Shown: one piece after another, positions 42,407 to 52,207 of the stretch | Position numbering within the stretch: position 1 is the first letter of the stretch | Layout: each line of letters opens with the position of its first letter | Source of the DNA: a virus | Virus record (IMG/VR): IMGVR_UViG_3300032050_000044 | Location: 1-64,000 of that record | Length of the DNA: 64,000 bases | Reading direction: 5' to 3' (one strand) | Notes under the pieces: model-generated | Databases searched by the model: none | The model's input: the letters and a program-made list of their open reading frames with translations, nothing else | Told to the model about the DNA's origin: nothing | Made by a program: the position numbers and the translations under genes

Positions 42407-43744
42407 ATGCAAATATATAAAATTACCAATCTAATAAATAATAAAATTTATATAGGTAAAGATACTACATCAGATCCAAATTATTTTGGATCTGGTTTAC
42501 TTATTAAACGTGCCATAAGTAAATATGGAATCAACAATTTTATCAAAGAGGTTATTGATGAGACTGATGATTATCTGGAATTGTCTAAAAAAGAAATTTA
42601 TTGGATATCTGAGTATGATTCAACTAAAAGAGATATAGGATATAATATTTCTCCTGGTGGAGATGGTGGTGATACACTTTCAAATCATCCAGATTTGGAT
42701 TTAATAAAAGAGAAGATATCCAAAAGTAGTAAAACTAAAGGAAGAACATATGAAGAGTCTTTTGGTGAAGTAAGAGCTACTGAATATAAAGAAAAACTCA
42801 AAGTAAATATTAATAAGAATATTTTATCAATTAATTCTATATTAAAAAATAAACAGAGGTGGGAGGAATTTAATGATAAATTCAAAGAAAGGTGTGAATT
42901 TATTAAGAATGAAATAAATCAAGGTAGGTTTGATGAATATGTGAATGAAATTAAATTGATTAAAAAAAGAGTTTATAATAATTTTCTTAAAAACACTGAT
43001 GGATTCTATGATTTTTTTGGACATGAATTAAAATATTTTTTTGGAAAATATAAAATTAGAGAAGATTTGGAATTTGATAAGATTGATAAGTTAATTTTTG
43101 AAAAAAATATAGATGGTCTAATTTCTTATCTCGATTGTGTTCCAAATAGGTTTTTCAAAAGAAGATATAAATTCTATGAATATCTTGGTCAAGATTTAAA
43201 ATTAAAAATAAAGATTAGACTTAATGAAAAAAGAAAACGATTTGACCAAGAAACTAAAATAAAAATAATAATAGATGGCGTTGAATATGATTCAATTTCA
43301 GATGCTGTGAGTAAAATAGATATTGATAGGTCATTAATTCGATTTAGACTTAGATCACCACGCTTTAAAAACTATCTTTTTGTTGATAATGATTTGAATA
43401 TAAAGTATAATAAATTTGTTGAAGTTGATCCTCATTTATCAAAAAAAGAGAGAGTGTCAATAGACGGTGTTGAATATGGTTCTATAACCGATGCTACAAA
43501 GATTCTTAATAAAGAATATGATTATATAAGTTGGAGACTTAATTCTAAATCATATCCAGAATGGTTTTACTTAGATAAAGTAGTTGAACTAAAGGAAACT
43601 GGTGTACCGAAGTTAAAACCAGTTTCTATAAATGGTGTTGAATATGAATCTATATCAATGGCTGTTGAGAAGAGTGGTATTGATAGACAAATAATGAGAT
43701 ATAGATTAAAATCAAATAATTATCCTGAATATTTTTATATATAG
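42407..43744 (+). CDS. GIY-YIG homing endonuclease with three C-terminal repeats
   Basis: About 445 residues from ATG 42407 (MQIYKITNLINNKIYIGKD). The GIY-YIG core reads YKITNLINNKIYIGKDT, FGSGLLIKRAISKYG and a Glu-containing LSKKEIYWISEY. After a long helical linker come three repeats of about 45-55 residues with (I/V)xG(V)EYxSIxxA and a WRL/RFRL/RYRL element, each ending in a short hydrophobic strand, typical of NUMOD-type DNA-binding modules. It lies between the prohead-core-like gene and a small cupin-like gene. Confidence 0.8.
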   Translation: MQIYKITNLINNKIYIGKDTTSDPNYFGSGLLIKRAISKYGINNFIKEVIDETDDYLELSKKEIYWISEYDSTKRDIGYNISPGGDGGDTLSNHPDLDLIKEKISKSSKTKGRTYEESFGEVRATEYKEKLKVNINKNILSINSILKNKQRWEEFNDKFKERCEFIKNEINQGRFDEYVNEIKLIKKRVYNNFLKNTDGFYDFFGHELKYFFGKYKIREDLEFDKIDKLIFEKNIDGLISYLDCVPNRFFKRRYKFYEYLGQDLKLKIKIRLNEKRKRFDQETKIKIIIDGVEYDSISDAVSKIDIDRSLIRFRLRSPRFKNYLFVDNDLNIKYNKFVEVDPHLSKKERVSIDGVEYGSITDATKILNKEYDYISWRLNSKSYPEWFYLDKVVELKETGVPKLKPVSINGVEYESISMAVEKSGIDRQIMRYRLKSNNYPEYFYI

Positions 43745-43747
43745 AAT

Positions 43748-44017
43748 ATGAAACTACCATTCAAAGAAATAGAGCTAGAAGAAAACATTTTTATTAGAGA
43801 GTTTAAACAAGATACTGACTCTGGTGAATTTACTTGGCATAGAGACCGAGAAGATCGTATTATAGAGTCATTAGAAGAGACTGATTGGTTGATACAATTG
43901 GATGATGAGTTACCTAAAAAAATTGAAGGTAAAGTATTTATACCAATGGGTGTTTATCATCGTGTTATAAAAGGTACTGGTGATTTAAAAATAAAACTAA
44001 TAAAAAACCCATCTTAA
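43748..44017 (+). CDS. Small cupin-like protein
   Basis: 89 residues, beta-rich: FTWHRDREDRIIESLEETDW, then KVFIPMGVYHRVIKGTGDLK. The pattern H-x-D/E...P-x-x-x-x-H is typical of small cupin-fold proteins found in phages as hypothetical proteins. The ligand and reaction are unknown. It begins 3 nt after the GIY-YIG gene. Confidence 0.6.
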   Translation: MKLPFKEIELEENIFIREFKQDTDSGEFTWHRDREDRIIESLEETDWLIQLDDELPKKIEGKVFIPMGVYHRVIKGTGDLKIKLIKNPS

Positions 44018-44034
44018 AGATGGGTTTTGTTTTT
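44001..44034. terminator. Bidirectional hairpin terminator
   Basis: Stem ACCCATCTT / AAGATGGGT with flanking A- and T-runs, overlapping the end of 43748-44017 and facing the convergent gp47 gene. Confidence 0.8.
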
Positions 44035-45154
44035 AATCTATATTTGATTTATAATTTTCTCCGTATATTTTGATGATTTCGTCGTATTCATTTAACATAC
44101 CACTTTTGAAATCTTCATTCTCATACTTTTGTTTAAGAATATATTCTTTTATATAACTCTCATATTCTAACTTAATAGAGATATCCATAGTTTCTTCGTT
44201 TATTTCAACTGCTTCTGATATTTCTTCACCATCTTCATTTTTTTGAACAATATCATCAATATATTCAACTGAAGCAAAGTTACCTCTTTCTAACATCACT
44301 TCTAACTTTCTACGAAGCTTTCTGTTGTTGATTAGGAGGTTATTTGATATAGATATATCAATATAGTCTTTAGTGTCTCTTAAATCATCTAATCTATCAA
44401 TATCCTCTTCTGTGATAACTCTAAACTTTCTAAAGATAGGTGAATAGTTATTTGGGTAAAATTCAACTTCTCCAGTCTCTAAATCAAGAGATGTTATCCC
44501 TTTTTGGTCACCGGTGTCATTTCTATCCATTTGCCATAAACTACCAATAAATCTAAAATTCTTATTACGTTGACAAATATGCACGTGTCCGCTAAATACT
44601 TCTTTATATCCAACAAACTCTTCAACATCTATTTTATCAACATTTCTGTGAGCTACGGAGTTTAGATGCATTACACATCCATTTAAATCTGAATGGCAGA
44701 ATAGGTAATCACCTTGGTTATCCTTAATCACCTTTATTAAATCAATTCTTTTTTCCACCCATGGTATTAAGACTAAATTCTTATTCATTACTTTTATATT
44801 TGTTGGTTCCTCATATACGGTTATATTATCATTTATATAACTATATAACCTAACCGAGTTTATTGAATTGGATCCTTTGTTGAATAAATCATGATTACCA
44901 ACCATTATATGCATCGGTATTATATTCGATATATCTTTTAATATTTTTTCAACTTTATTTAAAACGTTAATTGGTATTGATGTTCTATTATCAAATAAAT
45001 CTCCTAAATGTATGAGTATATCACCATCTTTCACATTTTTTTTTAAAAATGGTATTAAAAAATTATAGATAGTATTTTCCATCATATTTAACCATTTATC
45101 TAAGTTGTTTAAATAGATACCAAAATGAGTATCAGTTATCATATAAACCTTCAT
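44033..45154 (-). CDS. 47: Recombination nuclease subunit gp47 (Mre11/SbcD-like)
   Basis: 373 residues (T4 gp47: 339). All calcineurin-like phosphoesterase motifs are present: DTHFG (Asp8, His10), GDLFDNR (Asp52), GNHDLF (Asn87, His88), CHSDLNG and SGHVHICQ. In T4, gp46-gp47 processes DNA ends for recombination-dependent replication and degrades host DNA. The gp46 partner is not in this window. Transcribed leftwards from the 45155-45220 intergenic region. Confidence 0.9.
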   Translation of the reverse strand: MKVYMITDTHFGIYLNNLDKWLNMMENTIYNFLIPFLKKNVKDGDILIHLGDLFDNRTSIPINVLNKVEKILKDISNIIPMHIMVGNHDLFNKGSNSINSVRLYSYINDNITVYEEPTNIKVMNKNLVLIPWVEKRIDLIKVIKDNQGDYLFCHSDLNGCVMHLNSVAHRNVDKIDVEEFVGYKEVFSGHVHICQRNKNFRFIGSLWQMDRNDTGDQKGITSLDLETGEVEFYPNNYSPIFRKFRVITEEDIDRLDDLRDTKDYIDISISNNLLINNRKLRRKLEVMLERGNFASVEYIDDIVQKNEDGEEISEAVEINEETMDISIKLEYESYIKEYILKQKYENEDFKSGMLNEYDEIIKIYGENYKSNID

Positions 45155-45220
45155 AATAAATTTTATTTTTTTTTTTTACAAATATGTATAGGGACATAAC
45201 ACTTTTGTATATATAATTAT

Positions 45221-46030
45221 ATGGAATATGTGAATATAGTTTATAATAAATATTTTATCTATTTTTTGGGATTTTTATGGTCTGATGGATTTATAGAAAG
45301 AAAAAGAGTTGGTGTAGAAATATTAGAAAATGATGCAATTGAAATATTAGAAGATATTAAAAAAATAGATTTTTTAAAGATATGTACTATGAATAGACAT
45401 CGTGAGAATAGAAGACCACAGATGACTATTTACTTCTGTGATGTTAAATTTTATGATTTTTTTATATCTAAATATTTTTTAAATAAAAGTACTAAATCAC
45501 CATTGGATTTAATAAATGATATACCAAATGATTTGGTTAGATATTTCTATCTTGGGTTGATTGATGGTGATGGTTGTTTTTATTTTAATTTGAAAAATAA
45601 AAATAGGCAATTTTATGTAACATCATCATATGAACAAGATTGGACTCATATTGAGAGTTTATTTAAATCATTAAATATATCTCAATATGAAATAAGAAGA
45701 GTTATTAGTAATAATGGTAATAAGTCATCTTATATAAGAATTAAGAAGTATAGTGAAATAGAATCTTTATATAATTATTTATATCCGTGTGGATATGAGA
45801 TGGGTTTAAAAAGAAAGTATAATAAGTGTTTAGAGATTATTAATAACCCACCTATACGTAGTTCCAATAAAGCCAAAATTGATTTAAATGAATTAATTCT
45901 TAAAATTAATGAGAATTTAAATATTGTTGAATTATCTAAAATATATGATTGTAATTGGAGAAAAATATACAATTTATGTAAAAAAAATGATGTCTCTTAT
46001 CCAAAAGGATTCTTCTCCGGTATTGTGTGA
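45221..46030 (+). CDS. LAGLIDADG homing endonuclease
   Basis: 269 residues with two LAGLIDADG helices: YFLGFLWSDGF (about residues 12-22) and RYFYLGLIDGDGCF (about 108-121), each ending in the catalytic acidic residue. The C-terminal part has a helix-turn-helix-like end (NIVELSKIYDCNWRKIYNL). It is a free-standing monomeric enzyme between gp47 and the tail tube gene. Confidence 0.85.
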   Translation: MEYVNIVYNKYFIYFLGFLWSDGFIERKRVGVEILENDAIEILEDIKKIDFLKICTMNRHRENRRPQMTIYFCDVKFYDFFISKYFLNKSTKSPLDLINDIPNDLVRYFYLGLIDGDGCFYFNLKNKNRQFYVTSSYEQDWTHIESLFKSLNISQYEIRRVISNNGNKSSYIRIKKYSEIESLYNYLYPCGYEMGLKRKYNKCLEIINNPPIRSSNKAKIDLNELILKINENLNIVELSKIYDCNWRKIYNLCKKNDVSYPKGFFSGIV

Positions 46031-46154
46031 AAATGGAAAAAAATTAGTTTTTATAATTAATATATACTAAGAAAAGTATAGAAAAAACAAGAGAAAAAAA
46101 AATAAAAATATATACTTTATAATTGGATACAATTAGAAAAAATAATTAAAAAAT

Positions 46155-46775
46155 ATGCCACTTCCTCATTACACACAAATCTCGAATGTTGGTTCACCAG
46201 GGGGGCCAGGTACTCTTCCTGATGAGATTGTTTACTTAAATTTGTTTGAGATAACATTTGTATTACCAAACATCTTAACAGCACAAGGTAGAAATACTCT
46301 ACTTTTATTAGAGAATGCTACTAATATTGATATGAACTTAACACAATTTGATGTTGGTCAAAAAGAACAAAGATTTAAGTATTCAACAAGAGTATTTAAT
46401 ACAACTCCTACTAAGACTAGTGGTGACTTTAACATTAAATTTCAAGTTAATGTTAATCAAGCTGGTTCAATGGAGACTTGGAATACACTTAAAGCTTGGT
46501 ATGATTTAGTATTTAACTCTCAAAATGGTTCTATGCACTATAAATCAGATTGTATTGGTACTGTTATTGTTAACCAACATGATAAAAAAGGTGTTGTTTT
46601 AAGACGTGTAACTTTCCAAAACGTTCAAATTAAACAAATAGCTGGTTACTCTTTAGATTGGAATGGTAACAACACAATTGAAACAGTTCAAGCTGACTTT
46701 ATTTATGATTACTTTGTTGATGAGTACATTGATCAAAACTTCTCAATTACTCCTCCACTTATCACTGGATATTAA
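46155..46775 (+). CDS. 19: Tail tube protein, gp19-like
   Basis: 206 residues (T4 gp19: 163). The sequence NLFEITFVLPN, then TSGDFNIKFQVNVNQAGSME and YKSDCIGTVIVNQHDKKGVV, LRRVTFQNVQIKQIAGYSLD is the tube-protein pattern of contractile tails. It polymerises inside the sheath to form the DNA channel. A TTAATATATACTAA element at 46057-46070 lies 85 nt upstream, leaving an unusually long A-rich leader. It lies next to the baseplate and sheath genes on the opposite strand. Confidence 0.8.
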   Translation: MPLPHYTQISNVGSPGGPGTLPDEIVYLNLFEITFVLPNILTAQGRNTLLLLENATNIDMNLTQFDVGQKEQRFKYSTRVFNTTPTKTSGDFNIKFQVNVNQAGSMETWNTLKAWYDLVFNSQNGSMHYKSDCIGTVIVNQHDKKGVVLRRVTFQNVQIKQIAGYSLDWNGNNTIETVQADFIYDYFVDEYIDQNFSITPPLITGY

Positions 46776-46786
46776 TACTTATGATA

Positions 46787-46824
46787 ATAAAAAAAAACCA
46801 CTCAAAAGAGTGGTTTTTTTTTAT
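46787..46824. terminator. Bidirectional hairpin terminator
   Basis: Stem ACCACTC / GAGTGGT with loop AAAA, with long A- and T-runs, between the tail tube gene and the leftward baseplate-chaperone genes. Same stem as the terminators at 2269 and 5085. Confidence 0.85.
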
Positions 46825-46825
46825 T

Positions 46826-47065
46826 TTAGAATTTTGGCATATTACTTGTCATATTTCTCATTATTGATCCTGTATCTGGAAGGTTCGCATTTTGTCCACC
46901 CTCTTGATCTTTTCTTTGTTTTTCTTCATCTTCAATAATTTCATTGACTAATTTAATATTTTCTTCAAACATCCAGAAGGGCCAATTATCCATAGCCCAC
47001 TCTTGTGTGTGAAAGTGCTTTTGAAGTAATAACTTATTCTTTAATATATGCTTCAAAGGCATCAT
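46826..47065 (-). CDS. Downstream frame of gp26-like gene: possible frameshift-made chaperone extension
   Basis: From the in-gene ATGATG (47065/47062) it encodes about 79 residues containing LLLQKHFHTQEWAMDNWPFW, MFEENIKLVNEII and a Gln/Glu/Lys-rich stretch. The aromatic-acidic build (WPFWMFEENIKLVN) is like the C-terminal parts of tail assembly chaperones, which in many phages are made by frameshifting from the upstream ORF. It overlaps the 47034-47981 frame by 32 nt in the +1 frame. Independent starts at 47065, 47062 or 46993 are alternatives. Confidence 0.55.
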   Translation of the reverse strand: MMPLKHILKNKLLLQKHFHTQEWAMDNWPFWMFEENIKLVNEIIEDEEKQRKDQEGGQNANLPDTGSIMRNMTSNMPKF

Positions 47066-47981
47066 GAATAACGAAAATACCTGAGGCTCCGTTGGGAAAC
47101 TGCATATCTGTGTGGACCTCCTCACCACACGAACAAGTCTTTTTTAATTCTTTAATTCCGAAAGTCATTTTACCAACAGCTGCGTTTAAGAATTGGAATG
47201 AAATATCATCCATACCTTCAAACTCTGTTAATTTTGATTTAATTCCTTCGTATGTAATATGACTTCTACCATTTAACATGAATGGGATGATTTTTAAGAA
47301 AGCTAAATTAGGACTTCTTTTTTCGTTATTTTCTTTGAGTATATAATCACTGAAAGCTTTTTGTAAACCAATATTTGGTGGTGTTAAATCAAAATGTTTA
47401 CCGTGTATAGTTGAGAAATTATAAGATCCAGTTCCTTTGTTATAAAACTTCATTAATTTTTCATCGATATCATAGTAAACAAAGTTACCTCTTTTTAATT
47501 CAATTGAATTCTCTTGACCACATGAACATCTAACATTATTTACAGATAAACCATTTCCTTGTTGGAAAGTTAATTCTCTGATTAAAAATATTAAGAACAA
47601 TCTATCTTGGTCTTTGATATCTAAATATGATGCAATTTTACCATCTGGATATTTAATTCTAACACAAGCTTGTAACATATCGTTCATTTTTTCTACAATA
47701 TCATAGAAGTTTTGATCGTCCACCATAGAGTATGCTTGTATTTCTTTTACTTGAGCTGGTCTAACCATAAAAAGAGTTCCTGCTGGATAGAATTGCCCAC
47801 AAGGTAATTCTCTAATATCAAAGTTAAAGTATTGTAAATCTGATACTCTAGCATTATCAACTGCTTGAAATGGTATATCACTATTCATTTGTTTTTGTTC
47901 AACTACTTTTTTACCTTCATCTAAATCTTGAAGATGTCTTTTTAAGTAGTCTTCTTCACTCATTCCTTCGTTTTGTGACAT
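47034..47981 (-). CDS. Baseplate hub assembly protein, T4 gp26/gp51-like
   Basis: 315 residues. RELPCGQFYPAGTLFMVRPA, IKDQDRLFLIFLIRELTF and a Cys pair (RCSCGQEN) plus KKTCSCGEEV near the end fit the T4 base-plate protein family (PF12322-like, gp26). The first 40 residues are a charged helix. It converges with the tail tube gene. The frame ends HDAFEAYIKE then TAA, while a second ORF in the +1 frame continues, hence the frameshift idea in the neighbouring entry. Confidence 0.65.
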   Translation of the reverse strand: MSQNEGMSEEDYLKRHLQDLDEGKKVVEQKQMNSDIPFQAVDNARVSDLQYFNFDIRELPCGQFYPAGTLFMVRPAQVKEIQAYSMVDDQNFYDIVEKMNDMLQACVRIKYPDGKIASYLDIKDQDRLFLIFLIRELTFQQGNGLSVNNVRCSCGQENSIELKRGNFVYYDIDEKLMKFYNKGTGSYNFSTIHGKHFDLTPPNIGLQKAFSDYILKENNEKRSPNLAFLKIIPFMLNGRSHITYEGIKSKLTEFEGMDDISFQFLNAAVGKMTFGIKELKKTCSCGEEVHTDMQFPNGASGIFVIHDAFEAYIKE

Positions 47982-48068
47982 ATAAATTAATTATTTTTTG
48001 ATATATATTTGAGAATTTATCTCCTCTATTATATAATTTGATAATAATTAAGTTTATACGTTATAAAA

Positions 48069-48107
48069 TAAAAAAACCTCAGATTTCTCTGAGGTTTTTT
48101 TAAGTTT
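48069..48107. terminator. Hairpin terminator after sheath gene
   Basis: Stem AACCTCAGA / TCTGAGGTT with loop TTTC, followed on each strand by a T-run. It terminates the leftward sheath transcript just past the stop at 48114. Confidence 0.85.
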
Positions 48108-48113
48108 TTATTT

Positions 48114-51100
48114 TTATAGGAAACCACCTGCGTCAATTGCTCCAGTTCTAAGAATTGTAACATTGTTAACAATGATACCCATACCTTTGATTGGTTCAAC
48201 ATATGTATCAAGAACACCAATTTGGTTGTCAATGATTTCAGGAGTGTTGTTTTCCTCATCCATTTTATTGAAGTAGTTGTATAAACCATTTCTACTAACA
48301 TAAGTTTCACAGATTAAGTCAGCTCTAAGTTTAATCTCAGCTCTGATATCTGGAGTGTTAAACTGCCATTGGAAGTCTAATAACATTCTAGATAATTCTC
48401 TTTCTAACTCAATTAATACCTCTCTAACGTGAATGTAAGAAAGAGCTGATCTATAAAGAGTTTGAGCTGTATTCTCAGTCTCGATGATATTACCTCTATT
48501 TCTCTTAAATACGATAGGGTTCATTTGAGCTTGGTTTAAGAATTCGATATCTTCAAGTGTGAAATCTTGTTCTAATCCAGCGATGTTAGTAATTCTACCA
48601 TTTGTAACACCAGCAGCGATAGTCCAAGGAGTTATTCCACCTAAGTTAGAGATATGTTTTCTCATATAAGTAGTAGCTACGTGAGATGCTGGTGGCATAT
48701 CTAATGGTCTACCATTATCATTTACTGTTAAGTAAGGTAAGAAATAACCTACACAAGTTGTTCCTGCTCCGTCACCGAATGAGTAAAGGAATGCTGGTCC
48801 ACTTTCAGGATCACCACCTTTAGCGATGAATTCTGTTTGTAAAACACCTTCAGAGTTAACGAATGTTGGAGATGATGAGTTTTTAAATGACTTCATTGAA
48901 GGCATATTTAAGAAACCAAATGCGTCTTTTCTATCTCCACAGATATCAACATATTGTTGTTTAGATCTTTCTGTTAATCCTAATCCAAATGAGTCAATTA
49001 AGTATCTAAAATCTAATGCCTCTTTGTTAGTTAACGCTTTGAATAAAGGAGTTCCTCTACCAACTAAGTTAAGAATAGCATTTTGTCTAGTTTCAGTTCC
49101 ATCAGGAAGTGAAGCTTCTCTTACTCTAAATCCTTTTAACGAGATTGCTTTATAAGTTGAAGCGTAAACATCAACAGATTTATATCTTGTTGTTTGGTAG
49201 TCACCTTCGAAGTTTACTTTCTTGATAGCTGCATCACAAGTAATTTCTACTAAAGAAGTATCACCAGCGTAAGCTCTTTTACTTAAAACTCTTGTAAGTT
49301 TTCTTGGATATTCACCGATCTTTAATAAAGAAGAGTCATATTCAGCTTCTAAGAAGTCACCAATCATAACTTCGGTATATCTTTCACCTTTAACAAGTAT
49401 TTTGTTAGGTACTGGTGTATAACCATTAGCACTTTCAATTTCTAAAGTTTGTTTATAGTTAGAATCTTGACTATTTACATAGAAAGTAGATGCTACTCTA
49501 AAGTCTTCTGATGGAGTTGAGTTATTATATAAATGTAGTCTCTCATCAGATGTTAGAGAAGAATCTTTAAAGTCAACAGTAAGATTAGAACCAGTTAAAT
49601 ACATTTTTAAGTAATGTACGTAATCGGAGTGGTCGTTTATAAATGTAACATTGTTAACTACTTCATAAGAAGTTTCTTCAACAACTCTATATACATAATA
49701 GTTATCTGGTAAATTACTTCCACTTGATAATTTAAAATCACCAGTTCCATTTCCAGTGTTAGGAGCTCCTAAGTTATCAGAATCAATTGTAAATGTTCCT
49801 GTGTTTGTCTCAGCTCCTCTGATTGATATAACTTTACCAATTTCTAATCCTAAATCTTGATTACTTCCTAAAGATGTAGATATAGCTGATGTATCAATTA
49901 AGATATAATCATATCCAGCGAATGATGAAGTTACACCAGTGTTAAATCCAGTGATAGATGATAAAGTTTCACCGTCGAAGAAAGTAACACTCACTGTACC
50001 ACCCGCAACAAGAATATCTTCAGTCATTCTGTTGTTATAGAAATAATCAGATGTATTGATATTACCATTAAAGTATTGAGTATAGAATTTGGTGTAAGGT
50101 GATACAATACCAAATGATTGAGTTGCTGAAGTCATTCTTGTATTGAAACCTTCTGTTCCTAAGATAAACTCATTATCTACTGTATAAAAACATAAGAAAC
50201 CATTTAATACATATGATAAATCAGCTGTAGTTAAACCAGTGTTTAAAACGAATGATTTGTTTTGAGTTGAACTAGTTACAATATCAGTAATAGTCATTCC
50301 TGATAAACTATATTTATCATTTCCAACACCGGTTACTGGATCTATTGATATACTTGATGGTTTTAAAACCATAACAACTTTATCTTTATTAGCACTATCT
50401 AATATAGAAACCAATTTATTAAATAATTTAATTCTTCTATAAACCTCGTAGTTTGATGTACTTGGTGAAGAATTAGTATTATTAAAGCTTACTTTTATTG
50501 ATCCTGATCCTAAATCTGAGATGTAGTAATCTTTTCCAGATGCTGTTCCGTGTACTAAATCTAAGTATGAATCATCACCACCAGCTCCGGTGTTATTTAA
50601 TGTAACATTTGATTGTGTATAACCACTTGTTAAAATAGAACCATATCTTGTTTTAAAGAAAACGTATGAAAGAACTGTATCAGTAGCAGCAACTGTTGGT
50701 TTAGTATTTTGAGCAGTTGTTTTGTAAACTTTAAAAGCTCCTGATGAATCTAGTACATAAGTTGCGTAGTAAGAAGCTGTTACTGTTGAATATGTGTAAT
50801 CAGTAGAATTAACAACAAGTGATCCAGTAGCAGTAACCGGTACGTAGTTATTACCAACAACTAAATATGAACTATCGGTAATACTATAAGTAATTGATAT
50901 AGAAGATGTTCCAACTGAAGCAGTTCCTGTTGACATAACATCATAAACATATCCTTCTGAGAACCATGCGGTTCTATTATTGAATCCTGTATTACTTCTA
51001 CCACCTTGAACTCCACTTGGTTCAACTGGAAAAGTTGATACATTATCATATGAACTAACACCACCAAAGAAGTGAGTACCATTTGAATAAGTACCCATTA

Positions 51101-52148
51101 AAGCAGTTACGTTACCTGGTAAATCAAGTGGAGTTGCTACAAATTCAACTTCTTCTGCTATTGTTTCGTTATAGGATAAGAAGTTAATAGTTGTTTCATT
51201 CTTACCTGCTATTGTGTGACCAATTAAGTCGATTTTACCATTAAAGAAATCAGCTTCTGCTAAATCAGCATTAAAAGAACAGAATATACCAGTTCTATCA
51301 GTATCTCTATTTAATGTAGTTTCAATAAATATATTTCTACCATTAGCATCTCTAAAATATGGAATTAAAGAAAGACCTTCATAGTAACCTAATAAGGTAA
51401 CATTTCTATCATTGGCAAAGTTTCTAATTTGAGATTTTCTAAGACCACTTGCGTTGAAGTAAGCACTCCATCTAGAGTCTACCGCTAATGTTTTGTAATC
51501 AGACCAATCACCTGCTACTACTACCACATCAACCATGTAGTCTGATGCCCAATCGTTAGAATTCACATAAGCAGGTATTTTATCAATAGATCCATACCAT
51601 TCTACTAATGTTCTATCAAATCCAGTTAAAGAAGATTTGAATATGAAAACGGTTGCGAATCTATCAGATAAGTTAGTTATGTTTAATAATCTATCAGCAT
51701 AACCAGTATTTGATTTTGTTAAATTAATAAAAGACTCTGTATCTCTTTTCCAGAAACCAGTTGTGTCAAAAAATCTTCTATATGCTCCTTCTCTTTCGAT
51801 ATCATTTGCATAATCAGATGATACTGATAAAGATTGATATTCAATTTTATCTAAATTATCATCAGTTAATAACAAATTCATTGCGAAAACTGGAGCAGTT
51901 TCCAACATTTTTGCAACAGTTCTGTGGAAGAAAGATCCTTTTCTTTCTAGACTTCTGTCTAATGTACCAAAAATATTTTCGAAATCCGTAACATTAGTTA
52001 TTCTAATAGGAGTATTAACTGGTCCTTTTTTGGACACACCCATAACCATATTAGTTATTCCCTCCACTAAAGGAGTGGCGATAACCGAGTTATCAAATTC
52101 TTCTAAAAAGATTCCTGGTCTTTTGTATTTTCCAATTTGAATTGCCAT
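48114..52148 (-). CDS. 18: Tail sheath protein, gp18-like, with very large central insertion
   Basis: 1344 residues, about twice T4 gp18 (659). The N-terminus has the sheath start: YKRPGIFLEEFDNSVIATPL, then NMVMGVSKKGPVNTPIRITN. The C-terminus has the conserved polymerising domain: TPWTIAAGVTNGRITN, DIEFLNQAQMNPIVFKRNRG and FQWQFNTPDIRAEIKLRADL, ending in a small barrel with VNNVTILRTGAIDAGGF. Between roughly residues 400 and 930 lies a Ser/Thr/Asn/Gly-rich beta region absent from T4, probably surface domains. Coding sequence is less AT-rich than its neighbours, as expected for high expression. Confidence 0.85.
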   Translation of the reverse strand: MAIQIGKYKRPGIFLEEFDNSVIATPLVEGITNMVMGVSKKGPVNTPIRITNVTDFENIFGTLDRSLERKGSFFHRTVAKMLETAPVFAMNLLLTDDNLDKIEYQSLSVSSDYANDIEREGAYRRFFDTTGFWKRDTESFINLTKSNTGYADRLLNITNLSDRFATVFIFKSSLTGFDRTLVEWYGSIDKIPAYVNSNDWASDYMVDVVVVAGDWSDYKTLAVDSRWSAYFNASGLRKSQIRNFANDRNVTLLGYYEGLSLIPYFRDANGRNIFIETTLNRDTDRTGIFCSFNADLAEADFFNGKIDLIGHTIAGKNETTINFLSYNETIAEEVEFVATPLDLPGNVTALMGTYSNGTHFFGGVSSYDNVSTFPVEPSGVQGGRSNTGFNNRTAWFSEGYVYDVMSTGTASVGTSSISITYSITDSSYLVVGNNYVPVTATGSLVVNSTDYTYSTVTASYYATYVLDSSGAFKVYKTTAQNTKPTVAATDTVLSYVFFKTRYGSILTSGYTQSNVTLNNTGAGGDDSYLDLVHGTASGKDYYISDLGSGSIKVSFNNTNSSPSTSNYEVYRRIKLFNKLVSILDSANKDKVVMVLKPSSISIDPVTGVGNDKYSLSGMTITDIVTSSTQNKSFVLNTGLTTADLSYVLNGFLCFYTVDNEFILGTEGFNTRMTSATQSFGIVSPYTKFYTQYFNGNINTSDYFYNNRMTEDILVAGGTVSVTFFDGETLSSITGFNTGVTSSFAGYDYILIDTSAISTSLGSNQDLGLEIGKVISIRGAETNTGTFTIDSDNLGAPNTGNGTGDFKLSSGSNLPDNYYVYRVVEETSYEVVNNVTFINDHSDYVHYLKMYLTGSNLTVDFKDSSLTSDERLHLYNNSTPSEDFRVASTFYVNSQDSNYKQTLEIESANGYTPVPNKILVKGERYTEVMIGDFLEAEYDSSLLKIGEYPRKLTRVLSKRAYAGDTSLVEITCDAAIKKVNFEGDYQTTRYKSVDVYASTYKAISLKGFRVREASLPDGTETRQNAILNLVGRGTPLFKALTNKEALDFRYLIDSFGLGLTERSKQQYVDICGDRKDAFGFLNMPSMKSFKNSSSPTFVNSEGVLQTEFIAKGGDPESGPAFLYSFGDGAGTTCVGYFLPYLTVNDNGRPLDMPPASHVATTYMRKHISNLGGITPWTIAAGVTNGRITNIAGLEQDFTLEDIEFLNQAQMNPIVFKRNRGNIIETENTAQTLYRSALSYIHVREVLIELERELSRMLLDFQWQFNTPDIRAEIKLRADLICETYVSRNGLYNYFNKMDEENNTPEIIDNQIGVLDTYVEPIKGMGIIVNNVTILRTGAIDAGGFL

Positions 52149-52207
52149 ATTTTTATTTTAATTTTTTATACTTAGTGTATATATAAAATGTAAAAAACGA
52201 TATTTTT

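Noticed and set aside
48029-48310. 93-codon minus-strand ORF at the end of the sheath gene
   Set aside because: Overlaps the conserved sheath C-terminus and the terminator; shadow frame.
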